Assembly: GCA_020633195.1 (NCBI GenBank)
Contig: JACKEC010000014.1
Coordinates: 1,254,114-1,318,113 of the forward strand
Length of the DNA: 64,000 nucleotides
Origin: Sandaracinaceae bacterium
GTDB lineage: Bacteria > Myxococcota_A > Polyangia > Polyangiales > Sandaracinaceae
Reading direction: 5' to 3'
How positions within the stretch are numbered: position 1 is the stretch's first letter; each line of letters begins with the position of its first letter. Made by a program: the position numbers and the translations under genes. The notes beneath the pieces were generated by a model, which saw nothing but the letters and a program-made list of their open reading frames with translations, ran no database searches and was not told the DNA's origin. Of this stretch, positions 50,645-59,502 are shown piece by piece.

Positions 50645-53065
50645 GTGGATACTCCGCGGGTGCGCGCGCTGATCTCGTTCGGGCTCGTGGGGGTGCTGCT
50701 CGGGTGCGGTGCGGAGCCAGCCGATCCGCCCGAGACGGACAGCGAAGGCGTGATGGGCGAGGAGCCCGCGCCCGAGCCGCCGGAGCGGTTCGTGCCCCGG
50801 CCCCCGAACCCGGGCACGCTCGACGAGGTGCCCGCCTTCGAGGGCTCGATCTGCGCGGGTCGCGGCCACACGTGCCTCGTCACCGACGACGGGCGCGTCG
50901 CGTGCGTCGGCGCGAACGACCACGGCCAGCTGGGCGACGGAAGCCAACGCGAGCAGCACGACTGGGTCTGGGTGAGCGGCCTCGACGACGTCACCCAGGT
51001 CGCCTGCGCGGGCGACAAGAGCTGCGCGGTAGGCCGCGACGGGGAGGTGCGCTGCTGGGGCGACAACCGACGCGGCGACCTCGTCCCGGGCGGGGACGAG
51101 ACGCTCGACGCGCCGACGCGGGTCGGCCGCCTGACCAACGTGGCCGCCGTGTCGGTGGGGAGCTGGATGGGCGCCTGCGCGCTCCTGCGAAGTGGCGCGA
51201 TCCGGTGCTGGGGCAACCTTGACCTCATGGGCGATCCCGAGCTCGAGGAGGCCCGGGTGGGGATCCCCATCGCCCCGCTGGGCGTCCCGCCCGCCGCGCA
51301 GATCGGCGTCGGCGAGACCTACGCGTGCGCGCGGACCCTGCACGACAACGTTCATTGCTGGGGACGAGGCTCTGGCGGCCAGCTCGGGCGAGGCTCGCGG
51401 ACCGGTGGTCCCTCGACCGAGCAGGTGCCCGGGCTCGACGACGTCGTCGATCTCGCGGTCGGGACGCGTCACGCGTGCGCCGTGAGTCGCGATGGGTCGC
51501 TGCGCTGCTGGGGCGAGAACCAGACCGGGCAGATCGGCGACGGCGACGACGGCGAGGCGCACCGCATTCCGTCGCAGTGGTCGCACGGCGAGGGCACCGA
51601 GCTCGCCGACGCGCTGCAGCCCACGCGGATCGAGCTGCCGCCGGTGCGGGAGGTGTCCGTCGCCGCTGAGCACACTTGCGCGCTCCTCGCGCGGGGCGGC
51701 GTCGCGTGCTGGGGCAGCAACCCGCAGGGCGCGCTCGGGGCGGGCTCCGACGCGAGCCTGATCAACCGCCCCGCCGGCGTGCGCGGCGTGCACGACGCGA
51801 CGCACGTGGTGGCCGGCGCGGGCGGCGACTGCGCGGTCCGCGCGGGGGGTGCGCTCCGCTGCTGGGGCGAGAACGAGAGCGGACAGCTCGGTCGAGACCC
51901 CGGGGTGGTCAACGAGCCCGTCGACGTGCTCCCGAGGTGGAACGCGCCCGCGGCGACGACCTCGCAGGCGATCGTCTTCGCCCCGCTCGATCACCCCCGC
52001 CGCGCCGCGCGACCGCGGCTCGTGGCGCGCGACAACGATCTGTGCGCCATCGACACCGAGGGGCACCTCTACTGTTTCGGAGGAGACCTCGGCCGTCGAT
52101 GCGCCACCCCGCGCTGCGGCGCGGGGCTCGTCGAGGCGCTCCCCGACGTGATCGACGTGGCGTTCGGCCTCAACCACGCGTGCGCGGTGCGGGCGGACGG
52201 TCACGTCGCGTGCTGGGGGAGCGGCGAGTCGGGCCAGCTCGGCTTCGAGGTGAGCGAGAGCGCGGTCCCCGTCCCCGCCGCGGGCGTCGACGACGCGGTC
52301 GAGGTCGCGCTCGGCTGGGACTTCACGTGCGTCCGCCACGCCACGGGCGACGTGTCGTGCTTCGGGGACCGGGGCGCGTCGATCCTCGGCGCCGAGCACG
52401 AGGGCGTCGCGCGCGAGCCGGTCCGGATCGAGGGCCTCTCGGACGTGGTCCAGCTCGTCGCGGGGCGTCGCTTCGCGTGCGCGCGCAGGGCGGACGGACA
52501 CGTGCTCTGCTGGGGCGACGGCAACAACGGCACGTGCGGCCCCGAGGGCCACGCGCGGCAGCCGACGCCGATCGCGATCCCCGAGATCGACGACGCGGTC
52601 GACCTCGTCGCGGGCGACGACGTCGCGTGCGCGATCCGGGGCCCCGCGCGCGGCGTGACCTGCTGGGGCAACGACGACGACGGGCTCGTCCCGGGCCCGC
52701 CCTCCCTCCGTGGCGTGATCCGGATCGGGCTCGGCGACGAGCACGCGTGCGCGCTGTTCGCCGGCGGCGTGATCCGCTGCTGGGGCCGCGACGTGATGGG
52801 CGCGCTCGGCGACGGCGAGGCCGAGGACGCAGGCGGCGAGTACCCGCGCCCGCGCGGCGCGGTCCGAACCGAGACCGACGCGGTCCGGGCGCTGAGCCCG
52901 GCGGACGACCTCTCCTGCGGCGGGCACTTCTGCTGCGCGCATCACCGGTCGGGCGAGGTCTCGTGCTGGGGCGACGTCCCGGCCGTCTTCCCCCTCGAGG
53001 ACGGCGAGCTCGCGAGCGACATGGTCCACGTCCCCACGCCGATCCCGCTGCTGCGGCTGCGCTGA
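50645..53065 (+). CDS. RCC1-repeat lipoprotein
   Basis: The product has 806 residues. GTG 50645 with GGAG 7 bases upstream gives a signal peptide ending GVLLGCGA; the longer frame to 50585 is less likely. A short Pro/Glu tether follows. Then come about a dozen RCC1/BNR-type repeats of about 50 residues, each with a 'HACAV..DG.V.CWG.N..GQLG' core such as SRDGSLRCWGENQTGQIGDG. The paired cysteines of each repeat suggest disulfides and a beta-propeller outside the cell. Partner and function are unknown. Similar proteins are abundant in myxobacteria. Confidence 0.88.
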   Translation: MDTPRVRALISFGLVGVLLGCGAEPADPPETDSEGVMGEEPAPEPPERFVPRPPNPGTLDEVPAFEGSICAGRGHTCLVTDDGRVACVGANDHGQLGDGSQREQHDWVWVSGLDDVTQVACAGDKSCAVGRDGEVRCWGDNRRGDLVPGGDETLDAPTRVGRLTNVAAVSVGSWMGACALLRSGAIRCWGNLDLMGDPELEEARVGIPIAPLGVPPAAQIGVGETYACARTLHDNVHCWGRGSGGQLGRGSRTGGPSTEQVPGLDDVVDLAVGTRHACAVSRDGSLRCWGENQTGQIGDGDDGEAHRIPSQWSHGEGTELADALQPTRIELPPVREVSVAAEHTCALLARGGVACWGSNPQGALGAGSDASLINRPAGVRGVHDATHVVAGAGGDCAVRAGGALRCWGENESGQLGRDPGVVNEPVDVLPRWNAPAATTSQAIVFAPLDHPRRAARPRLVARDNDLCAIDTEGHLYCFGGDLGRRCATPRCGAGLVEALPDVIDVAFGLNHACAVRADGHVACWGSGESGQLGFEVSESAVPVPAAGVDDAVEVALGWDFTCVRHATGDVSCFGDRGASILGAEHEGVAREPVRIEGLSDVVQLVAGRRFACARRADGHVLCWGDGNNGTCGPEGHARQPTPIAIPEIDDAVDLVAGDDVACAIRGPARGVTCWGNDDDGLVPGPPSLRGVIRIGLGDEHACALFAGGVIRCWGRDVMGALGDGEAEDAGGEYPRPRGAVRTETDAVRALSPADDLSCGGHFCCAHHRSGEVSCWGDVPAVFPLEDGELASDMVHVPTPIPLLRLR

Positions 53066-53154
53066 GCGGTCGGCGGCGCGTCGAGTCGCGTATGCTCCGG
53101 CCGCGCGACGAGGAGCGACGCCTCACCCGCGCCCTCGAGACACAGGAGATCCTC

Positions 53155-54129
53155 ATGGCCGAATCCGATCAAGTCCCCACCCAGTCGGGCTTCCACGCGC
53201 GCAGCACCGGCGCCGAGGTCCTCGCCGACATCGAACTCGCGGGCAAGACCGCCATCGTCACCGGCGGCTACAGCGGGATCGGCGTCGAGACGACGCGCGC
53301 GCTCGCGGCGAAGGGCGTCACCGTCATCGTCCCCGTGCGCTCGCCCGAGAAGGCGGCCGAGAGCCTCCGGGGGATCGAGGGCGACGTGCGCACGGCGCCG
53401 CTGGACCTCGCGGATCTCGGCTCGGTGCGGAGCTTCGCGGAGTCGATGGTGTCCGAGCTCTCGCAGCTCGACTTGCTGATCAACAACGCGGGCATCATGG
53501 CCTGCCCCGAGGCGCGCGTCGGCCCGGGCTGGGAGTCGCAGTTCGGGGTGAACCACATGGGCCACTTCGCGTTGACCCAGGGGCTGCTACCGCTGATCCG
53601 GAAGACCGCCGGCGCGCGCGTCGTCGCGCTCTCGTCGACAGGGCACAAGATCAGCGACGTGCGCTGGGACGACCTCCACTTCGAAGAGGCGTCCTACGAG
53701 AAGTGGAAGGCGTACGGCCAGGCGAAGACGGCCAACGCGCTGTTCGCCAACGCGCTCTCGCGCCGCCTGCGCGACTCGGGCGGGCTCGCGTTCGCGGTGC
53801 ACCCGGGCGGGATCTTCACCCCGCTCCAGCGACACCTGCCCAAGGAGGAGATGGTCGCGCTCGGCTGGATCGGCGAGGACGGCGAGCCGAGCGAGCTCGC
53901 CAAGGCGGGGTTCAAGACGCCCGAGCAGGGCTGCTCGACGACCCTCTGGGCGGCGACCTCCCCGAAGCTCGAGGGCAAGGCGGGCGTCTACTGCGAGGAC
54001 TGCGACGTCGCCGCGCCCACGGAGGCCGGCCCGCTCGCGCGCTACAAGGGCGTCAACGCGCACGCGTCCAGCGACGAGTCCGCCGAGCGGCTCTGGGAGC
54101 TCAGCGAGAAGCTCCTCGCGCAGGTGTGA
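53155..54129 (+). CDS. short-chain dehydrogenase/reductase
   Basis: The protein has 324 residues. The Rossmann motif TGGYSGIGVETTRALA, the NNAG motif (LLINNAGIMACPE), the catalytic Ser in VVALSSTGHK and the YxxxK (YGQAKTANALF) are present. FGVNHMGHFALTQGLLPLI and HPGGIFTPLQRHLP resemble retinol dehydrogenase/WW-domain oxidoreductase-like SDRs, which act on hydrophobic alcohols or aldehydes. The ATG at 53155 has AGGAG upstream. The substrate is unknown; the neighbours do not suggest one. Confidence 0.9.
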   Translation: MAESDQVPTQSGFHARSTGAEVLADIELAGKTAIVTGGYSGIGVETTRALAAKGVTVIVPVRSPEKAAESLRGIEGDVRTAPLDLADLGSVRSFAESMVSELSQLDLLINNAGIMACPEARVGPGWESQFGVNHMGHFALTQGLLPLIRKTAGARVVALSSTGHKISDVRWDDLHFEEASYEKWKAYGQAKTANALFANALSRRLRDSGGLAFAVHPGGIFTPLQRHLPKEEMVALGWIGEDGEPSELAKAGFKTPEQGCSTTLWAATSPKLEGKAGVYCEDCDVAAPTEAGPLARYKGVNAHASSDESAERLWELSEKLLAQV

Positions 54130-54135
54130 GCGCCG

Positions 54136-56802
54136 TCAGCCGAGCTCGCTCGAGACCCGGCGCACCACGATCGCCTGGGTGATCTCGTAGCCTCCCCCGC
54201 TGCTCACGATCACGTCGCGCAGGCCCTTCTTGCGCAGCGTGGCGAGCGCGACGTAGGCGCGGTTGAGGGCGGCCTCGGCGCCGATCTTCTCACCGGGCCA
54301 GCCCGCGCGGATCACCTCCTCGGTGGACACGGGCTCGCCCGGCGCGTCGACGCGACGAGACACGAGGAGCTCGAGGACGAGGCGCAGCGGCGAGCGCGGG
54401 GGCAGCTCGACCGGGGCGCCGCCGGGCAGCGCGAACGCCGCGCCCTCGGGCCACACGCGCAGCGCCGCCTCGGTGGAGGCCTCGGCCGGCGCGGCGACCG
54501 ACTCGAGGACGCGCAGCGCGAACCGGCTGTCGTCGTTCGGGTGCGCGTTCGAGAGGCCCGCCGCCGTCTCCGTCGCCTCGCGCGCCTCGCGCTCCCCGCC
54601 GCGGACCTCGACGCTCAGGCGGTGGATCGCCAGCGTCGCCGACAAGGCCGGCTCCTCGGCGACCTGCGCGAGCGCCGCGTCGGCGCGGGCGAGCTCCTCG
54701 GACGCGTCGTCGAGGCGCCCGAGGAGCGCGAGCGTGGCCGCGGCGCACGACGCCATCAGCGCCTCGTAACGCGGGGAGCCGACGCGCTCGACGAGGCGTC
54801 GCGCCTGCTCGAGGACGGCGAGCGCTTCGTCGAGCTCGCCTCGCTCCACGTACGTCGTCGCGAGGTAGTAGAGCGCGCTCGCCTCTCGGTACCGGCTCCC
54901 GCGCTCGCGGAAGATCCGCGCCGCCGCCGCGTGGTGCTCGAGCGCCGCGGCGAGGTCGCCTTCGTCCTGCAGGAGGCACCCGCGCGCCGTCGTGAGCGCC
55001 CCCTCCATCACGTGGATCCCCGCGCGGCGAGCCACCTCGAGGCCCTCCTCGAACGCCGCGTGCGCCTCGGCCCCGCGAGCCGCGAACATCGCGAGCACGG
55101 CCGCCTCGTAGATCGCGGCGGCGAGGCCCTCGTCGTGGCCGAGCGCCTGGTAGCGGGCGCGGGCGCCCGCGGTGGCGTGCTCGGCCGCGGGCAGGTCCCC
55201 CTCGCGTCGGTGCGCGTGCCCGAGCAACAGGAGCGCCTCGGCCTCCCGGAGCTTGCGCAGCGCGTCGTCCTCCGTCCGCGCGAGCAGCGCCAGGGCCTCG
55301 CCGAGCCGCGCCTGAGCGCCCTTGGTGTCTCCGGTGACGTCCTCGACCCCGGCGAGGCCGGTGAGCGCGACCGCCCCGAGCCCGTCGAGCTCGCTCGCGG
55401 TGGCCAGCTCGAGGGCGGCCTCGAAGTCGCTCCACGCGCCCGCCGTGTCGCCGAGCTCCCGTCGCGCGAGCCCTCGGCCGAGGTGGACGCGAGCCCGCGC
55501 GACGGTGGCCTCGTCGCCGGCGCGGTCGAGGGCGGCGAGGGTCTGGCCGAGGAGCGTCGCGCGGAGCTGCGAGAGCCCGCGGGCCGACAGGAGCGGCTCG
55601 AGCCCCAGCGCGATCGCCGCGGCGTCGCCGGCCCAGGAGGGATCGCTCGCCGCGTGGCCGACGGCGGTCCGATGAGCGAGCAGGTAGCCCGCGAGGTCGC
55701 CGTCGGCGCTCGGGCCGAGGGACGGCGCGCGCGCCGCAGCGTGACGGGCGTGCGCCGCGAGCACCGCGTCCCGCGCGGGATCCTCGGCGGCGAGCTCCTC
55801 GGCGACGTCGCGGATCGTCTCGAAGTAGCGGTAGCGAGCGGGCGCGCCGGGCTCCGCCTCGACGCGAAGGAGCGACGTGCGCACGAGCTCCTCGAGGCGG
55901 TCGAGCACCTCGCTCGGGCCGATCACCTCGGCGACCGAGGCCTCGAGCTGCTCGAGCGTGAAGCCGTTGGGCAGCGTCGACGCGAGCGCGAAGAGCCGAC
56001 GCGCGGCCGGCCCGAGGAGCGCGACCGAGTCGACGATGGCCCGCCGCACCGAACCGTGTCGATCGGAGCGCGCGCCGCGCAACAGATCCAGCGGCCGCTC
56101 GAGGCGCGCCACGAGATCCGAGGTCGAGAGGATCCGCGTGCGCGACGCGGCGAGCTCGATCGCGAGCGGCATCCGATCGATGGCGTCCACGATCTCGTGG
56201 ACGAGCGCCGGATCGCCCGCGTCGGCCGTCGAGCGCACGAGCGCGGAGCGCCCGAGGAACAGCTCCGTCGCGGCCTCCCGCGAGAGCGGCCCGAGCTCGA
56301 GGGTGTGCTCCGCGTCCACGCCGAGCACGACGCGCGACGTGACCAGCACGCGCGCGCTCGGCGCCATCGCGACCCAGCGCTCGACGGGAGCCGCGAGCTC
56401 GTGGACGAGGCGCTCGAGGTTGTCGAGCACGACGAGCGTGCGACCGATGCGCGCGAGCCCGAGGCCGATCGCGCGGGCGACCGCGTCGGTGTCCCGCAGC
56501 CCCGCGAGCTCGAGATCGAGGACGCCCGCGACGGTGGCGAGCGCCTCCGCGGCGGTGCGCGCCTCCGAGAGGTCGACGAACCAGACGCCGCCGCCCTTGC
56601 GCGCGGTGTAGCTCGGCAAGGAGTCCTGCGCGTGCTGGAGCGACAGGCGCGTCTTCCCCATGCCGCCGGGGCCGAGCACCGTGACGAGCCGGCCTTCTTC
56701 GAACAGCTCGCCGAGCCGCCGCAGCTCGGCCTCTCGGCCGACGAAGGACGAGGCCGGGACCACGAGGTTGGTGCGCGCCGGCTGCGACCTCCGCCCGGTC
56801 AT
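54136..56802 (-). CDS. STAND-type ATPase regulator with C-terminal winged helix
   Basis: The product has 888 residues. An N-terminal STAND (AP-ATPase-like) module has FVGREAELRRLGELF, Walker A LGPGGMGKTRLSL, Walker B LVVLDNLER, and a sensor region VTSRVVLGVDAEHTLELGPL. A region of about 350 residues with TPR-like helical pairs follows (ALYYLATTYVERGELDEAL). The last roughly 90 residues (SRRVDAPGEPVSTEEVIRAGWPG, then NRAYVALATLRKKGLRDVIV) look like an OmpR-type winged helix. In SARP-type regulators this DNA-binding part is N-terminal; here it is last. It would be a ligand- or ATP-gated transcription factor. It is divergent from the GH36-like gene. Confidence 0.85.
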   Translation of the reverse strand: MTGRRSQPARTNLVVPASSFVGREAELRRLGELFEEGRLVTVLGPGGMGKTRLSLQHAQDSLPSYTARKGGGVWFVDLSEARTAAEALATVAGVLDLELAGLRDTDAVARAIGLGLARIGRTLVVLDNLERLVHELAAPVERWVAMAPSARVLVTSRVVLGVDAEHTLELGPLSREAATELFLGRSALVRSTADAGDPALVHEIVDAIDRMPLAIELAASRTRILSTSDLVARLERPLDLLRGARSDRHGSVRRAIVDSVALLGPAARRLFALASTLPNGFTLEQLEASVAEVIGPSEVLDRLEELVRTSLLRVEAEPGAPARYRYFETIRDVAEELAAEDPARDAVLAAHARHAAARAPSLGPSADGDLAGYLLAHRTAVGHAASDPSWAGDAAAIALGLEPLLSARGLSQLRATLLGQTLAALDRAGDEATVARARVHLGRGLARRELGDTAGAWSDFEAALELATASELDGLGAVALTGLAGVEDVTGDTKGAQARLGEALALLARTEDDALRKLREAEALLLLGHAHRREGDLPAAEHATAGARARYQALGHDEGLAAAIYEAAVLAMFAARGAEAHAAFEEGLEVARRAGIHVMEGALTTARGCLLQDEGDLAAALEHHAAAARIFRERGSRYREASALYYLATTYVERGELDEALAVLEQARRLVERVGSPRYEALMASCAAATLALLGRLDDASEELARADAALAQVAEEPALSATLAIHRLSVEVRGGEREAREATETAAGLSNAHPNDDSRFALRVLESVAAPAEASTEAALRVWPEGAAFALPGGAPVELPPRSPLRLVLELLVSRRVDAPGEPVSTEEVIRAGWPGEKIGAEAALNRAYVALATLRKKGLRDVIVSSGGGYEITQAIVVRRVSSELG

Positions 56803-56900
56803 GCCCGATGATACGCGGGCGGGGCGACGACGTCGCCCGCGTCGTCACGGCAGCCGGCCGAGGTAAGTCGGAACCGCGAGACGGGAGTACGCTCGTCCCG

Positions 56901-59489
56901 ATGCGGACGTGGTCGGCCCTCGCGCTCCTGTGGCTCGTCAGCTGCGACGGCGCTCCGTCGGATCCCGACGCCGGGCCCCCCGCGGGGATCGACGCCGGCG
57001 TCGACGCGGGGCCAGAGCCGGTCGCCCAGCTCCCGGAGCCGGGGCGCGCAGCCCTCGTCACCCACGACGACGGCCGCGCCGACCTCGCGGACGACGCGGG
57101 GACGATGTACCTGCGCGGGCTCTGGGCCGAGGCGCTCTATCGCGAGGGCGACGCGGAGCGCACGGTCCAGACGAGCGACTGCCCGGGCGCCTGGGCGGCC
57201 CTCGACGCGGCGTGGTCCGACGCCCCGCGGTTCGCCGACGGCGCCGGTCAGGTCTTCACCTGCGAGACCTCCGACGGCGTCGGGCTGACGTGGCGCCTCT
57301 GGCTCGATCGCGCGCACGACGCGCTGCTCGCCGACGTGACGGTCCGGAGCGTCGCGGGCGGCCCCGAGCGGACCGCGCTCCGGTTGACGCCGCTGATCAC
57401 CGAGGGCGCCGAAGGCGGGGTGTTCCTCGGGACCGACGTGGCGCGGCATCGGATCCTCGACAACGGCGCCGACGTCGTGCGCGAGACCGAGGCCTACCTC
57501 CACTACCCCGAGGAGCGGCGCTCGCCGCTGCTCTCCGCCGTCCCCATCGAGTCGCGCGGGGACATCGTCGCGAACTGGAACGCGGCCGTCGCGGACCTCG
57601 AGGGAGGCCGGCACCTGATCGTCGGCGCGCTCGCGGTCGAGCGAGGCCTACCGACGTTCGGGCTGAGCGCGCGGACCCGACCGCTCGACGCGATCACGGG
57701 GCGCCGCGGGTTCGGCGCGCTCTACGCGGACAGCGTGCTCGTCTTCGAGGGCAAGCCCCTGCACCCCGGCGGCTCCATCGCGTCCGAGACGGTCTACGCC
57801 GACGCGCTCGCGCGCGATCCGCTGGTCGGGCTCGAGGCCTACGCGGAGGCCGTCGCGGCGTTCGAGGGCGTCACCGTCTGGACCCGGCGCGAGGGCGGCC
57901 GACGGGTGCCAAACGGCTGGAACAGCTGGAGCGGAGGCGGCAGCTCGGGCGGCCTCGGGACGAACATCGACGAGGCGCTGATGCGCGAGAACCTCGCGAT
58001 CATGGCGCGCGAGCTCGCCCCGTTCGGCGTCGACTACTTCCAGATCGACGACGGCTACCAGGATCACTCGGGCGACTGGGGCTCGGACCTCGAGCGCTTC
58101 CCCGGCGGCGTCGACGGCTTCGCAGCCGAGATCGAGGCCGCGGGGCTCGCGCCCGGGATCTGGATCCAGGCGTTCCTCGTCGACGAGGAGAGCGATCTCG
58201 CCGCCGCGCACCCGGACTGGCTGCACGACCCGGCCGACGCGGCGCTCGGCAGCATCCTGTCGCCGAGCCCTGGCCTGCGCGCGGTCGACCTCGGCAACGA
58301 CGCCGTGACCGGGTGGCTCGGCGACCTGATGCGGCGCTACCGCGAGGACTGGGGGATGCGCTGGCTCAAGCTCGACTTCTCCTACCTCGCGTTCCCCTAC
58401 ACCTCGCGCGCGAACCCCGAGCTGACCAGCGTCGAGGCCTATCGGCGAGGGCTGCGCGCGATCCACGACGCGCTCGGGCCCGACGTGTTCTTCCTCGGCA
58501 TCGGCATGGTCGGGATGAACTACGGGATCGTCGACGGCATGCGGCTCACCCTCGACGACGGGCCCATCTGGGAGGAGCCCTCGCCGCTCGCGCCGTTCGG
58601 CGCCGCGGGCACGCTCAAGTCGTCGGTGCGGACCGGATCGCGACGCTACTACCTCCACGGCCGGCTCTGGATCTCGCACGACGACTTGCTCTTCTTCCGC
58701 ACCGCACCCGATCACCCCGAGCTCACCCTCGACGAGGCGACGACCTTCGCGTCGTTCATCGCGATGAGCGGCTCGATCGTGAAGCTCGGCGAAGACCTGC
58801 GGACGCTGACCCCGCCGCAGATCCAGGTCGTGCGGCGGCTCCTGCCCAGCTACCCGACCGCGGGTCGGCCGCTCGATCTCTTCACGCGCAACTACCCCGA
58901 GATCTGGCACTACCCGATCGACGGCACGCTCGCGGGGAGCTCGGCGGCGTGGGAGGTGGTGGGGCTGCTCCACTGGGGGCGCAACTACGATTTCTCCGTC
59001 GACGGCGCGCCCCCGGAGATGGCGGACGAAGCGCGCACCTACTCCGTCCCCCTCGCGGACCTGGGCCTCGACCCCGACGCGGACTACCTGGCGCAGGAGT
59101 TCTGGACCGAGGCGTTCCTGGGCACGGTCCGCGGGACCCTGACCCAAACGGTCGCGCCGCACGGCCACGCGGTGATCGCGCTGCGCCCCGCGCTCGACCA
59201 CCCGCAGCTCCTGGGCTCGAACCGCCACGTCACCCAGGGCGCGACCGACCTGATCGAGGAGACGTGGGACGACGCGACGCGGACGCTGACGGTCCGCCTC
59301 CAGGTCGACGCGGGCGCCGCGGACGCGATCCCGTTCGAGTACCGCGTCCGGATCCACGCCCCGGACGGCTTCGTCCTCGACGCCGCCGGCGCGAGCGGCG
59401 GCGCGGTCGAGCAGGACGGCGAGGTGGTCACGGTGACCTTCACGCCCGACGCCCCGGGCGAGCGAGCCCTCGTCGTCCCGTTCGGCTGA
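56901..59489 (+). CDS. GH36-type alpha-galactosidase-like lipoprotein
   Basis: The product has 862 residues. The signal peptide ends LLWLVSCDG, and a Asp/Gly/Ala linker follows. A beta-sandwich N domain leads into the TIM barrel of GH36/melibiase type: PNGWNSWSGGG, then FGVDYFQIDDGYQDHSGDWG and GLAPGIWIQAFLVDEESDLA. The nucleophile is in RWLKLDFSYLAF, and LTLDDGPIWEE carries a candidate acid/base Asp. A C-terminal beta domain ends the chain. It should act outside the cell on alpha-galactosides, but GH36 also contains other specificities. A -10-like TACGCT lies seven bases before the ATG. It is divergent from the STAND regulator, its likely controller. Confidence 0.82.
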   Translation: MRTWSALALLWLVSCDGAPSDPDAGPPAGIDAGVDAGPEPVAQLPEPGRAALVTHDDGRADLADDAGTMYLRGLWAEALYREGDAERTVQTSDCPGAWAALDAAWSDAPRFADGAGQVFTCETSDGVGLTWRLWLDRAHDALLADVTVRSVAGGPERTALRLTPLITEGAEGGVFLGTDVARHRILDNGADVVRETEAYLHYPEERRSPLLSAVPIESRGDIVANWNAAVADLEGGRHLIVGALAVERGLPTFGLSARTRPLDAITGRRGFGALYADSVLVFEGKPLHPGGSIASETVYADALARDPLVGLEAYAEAVAAFEGVTVWTRREGGRRVPNGWNSWSGGGSSGGLGTNIDEALMRENLAIMARELAPFGVDYFQIDDGYQDHSGDWGSDLERFPGGVDGFAAEIEAAGLAPGIWIQAFLVDEESDLAAAHPDWLHDPADAALGSILSPSPGLRAVDLGNDAVTGWLGDLMRRYREDWGMRWLKLDFSYLAFPYTSRANPELTSVEAYRRGLRAIHDALGPDVFFLGIGMVGMNYGIVDGMRLTLDDGPIWEEPSPLAPFGAAGTLKSSVRTGSRRYYLHGRLWISHDDLLFFRTAPDHPELTLDEATTFASFIAMSGSIVKLGEDLRTLTPPQIQVVRRLLPSYPTAGRPLDLFTRNYPEIWHYPIDGTLAGSSAAWEVVGLLHWGRNYDFSVDGAPPEMADEARTYSVPLADLGLDPDADYLAQEFWTEAFLGTVRGTLTQTVAPHGHAVIALRPALDHPQLLGSNRHVTQGATDLIEETWDDATRTLTVRLQVDAGAADAIPFEYRVRIHAPDGFVLDAAGASGGAVEQDGEVVTVTFTPDAPGERALVVPFG

Positions 59490-59502
59490 GGGGCTCCGAG
59501 CT

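Noticed and set aside
50579..53029. Minus-strand open frame of 816 codons opposite the RCC1 lipoprotein
   Set aside because: It mirrors the repeat gene codon by codon. High GC keeps antisense frames open. It has no start site or family motif.
54290..57061. Minus-strand open frame of 923 codons over the STAND gene
   Set aside because: Its composition is Arg/Ala/Gly-rich in the wrong frame, and the overlapping frame has clear ATPase motifs.
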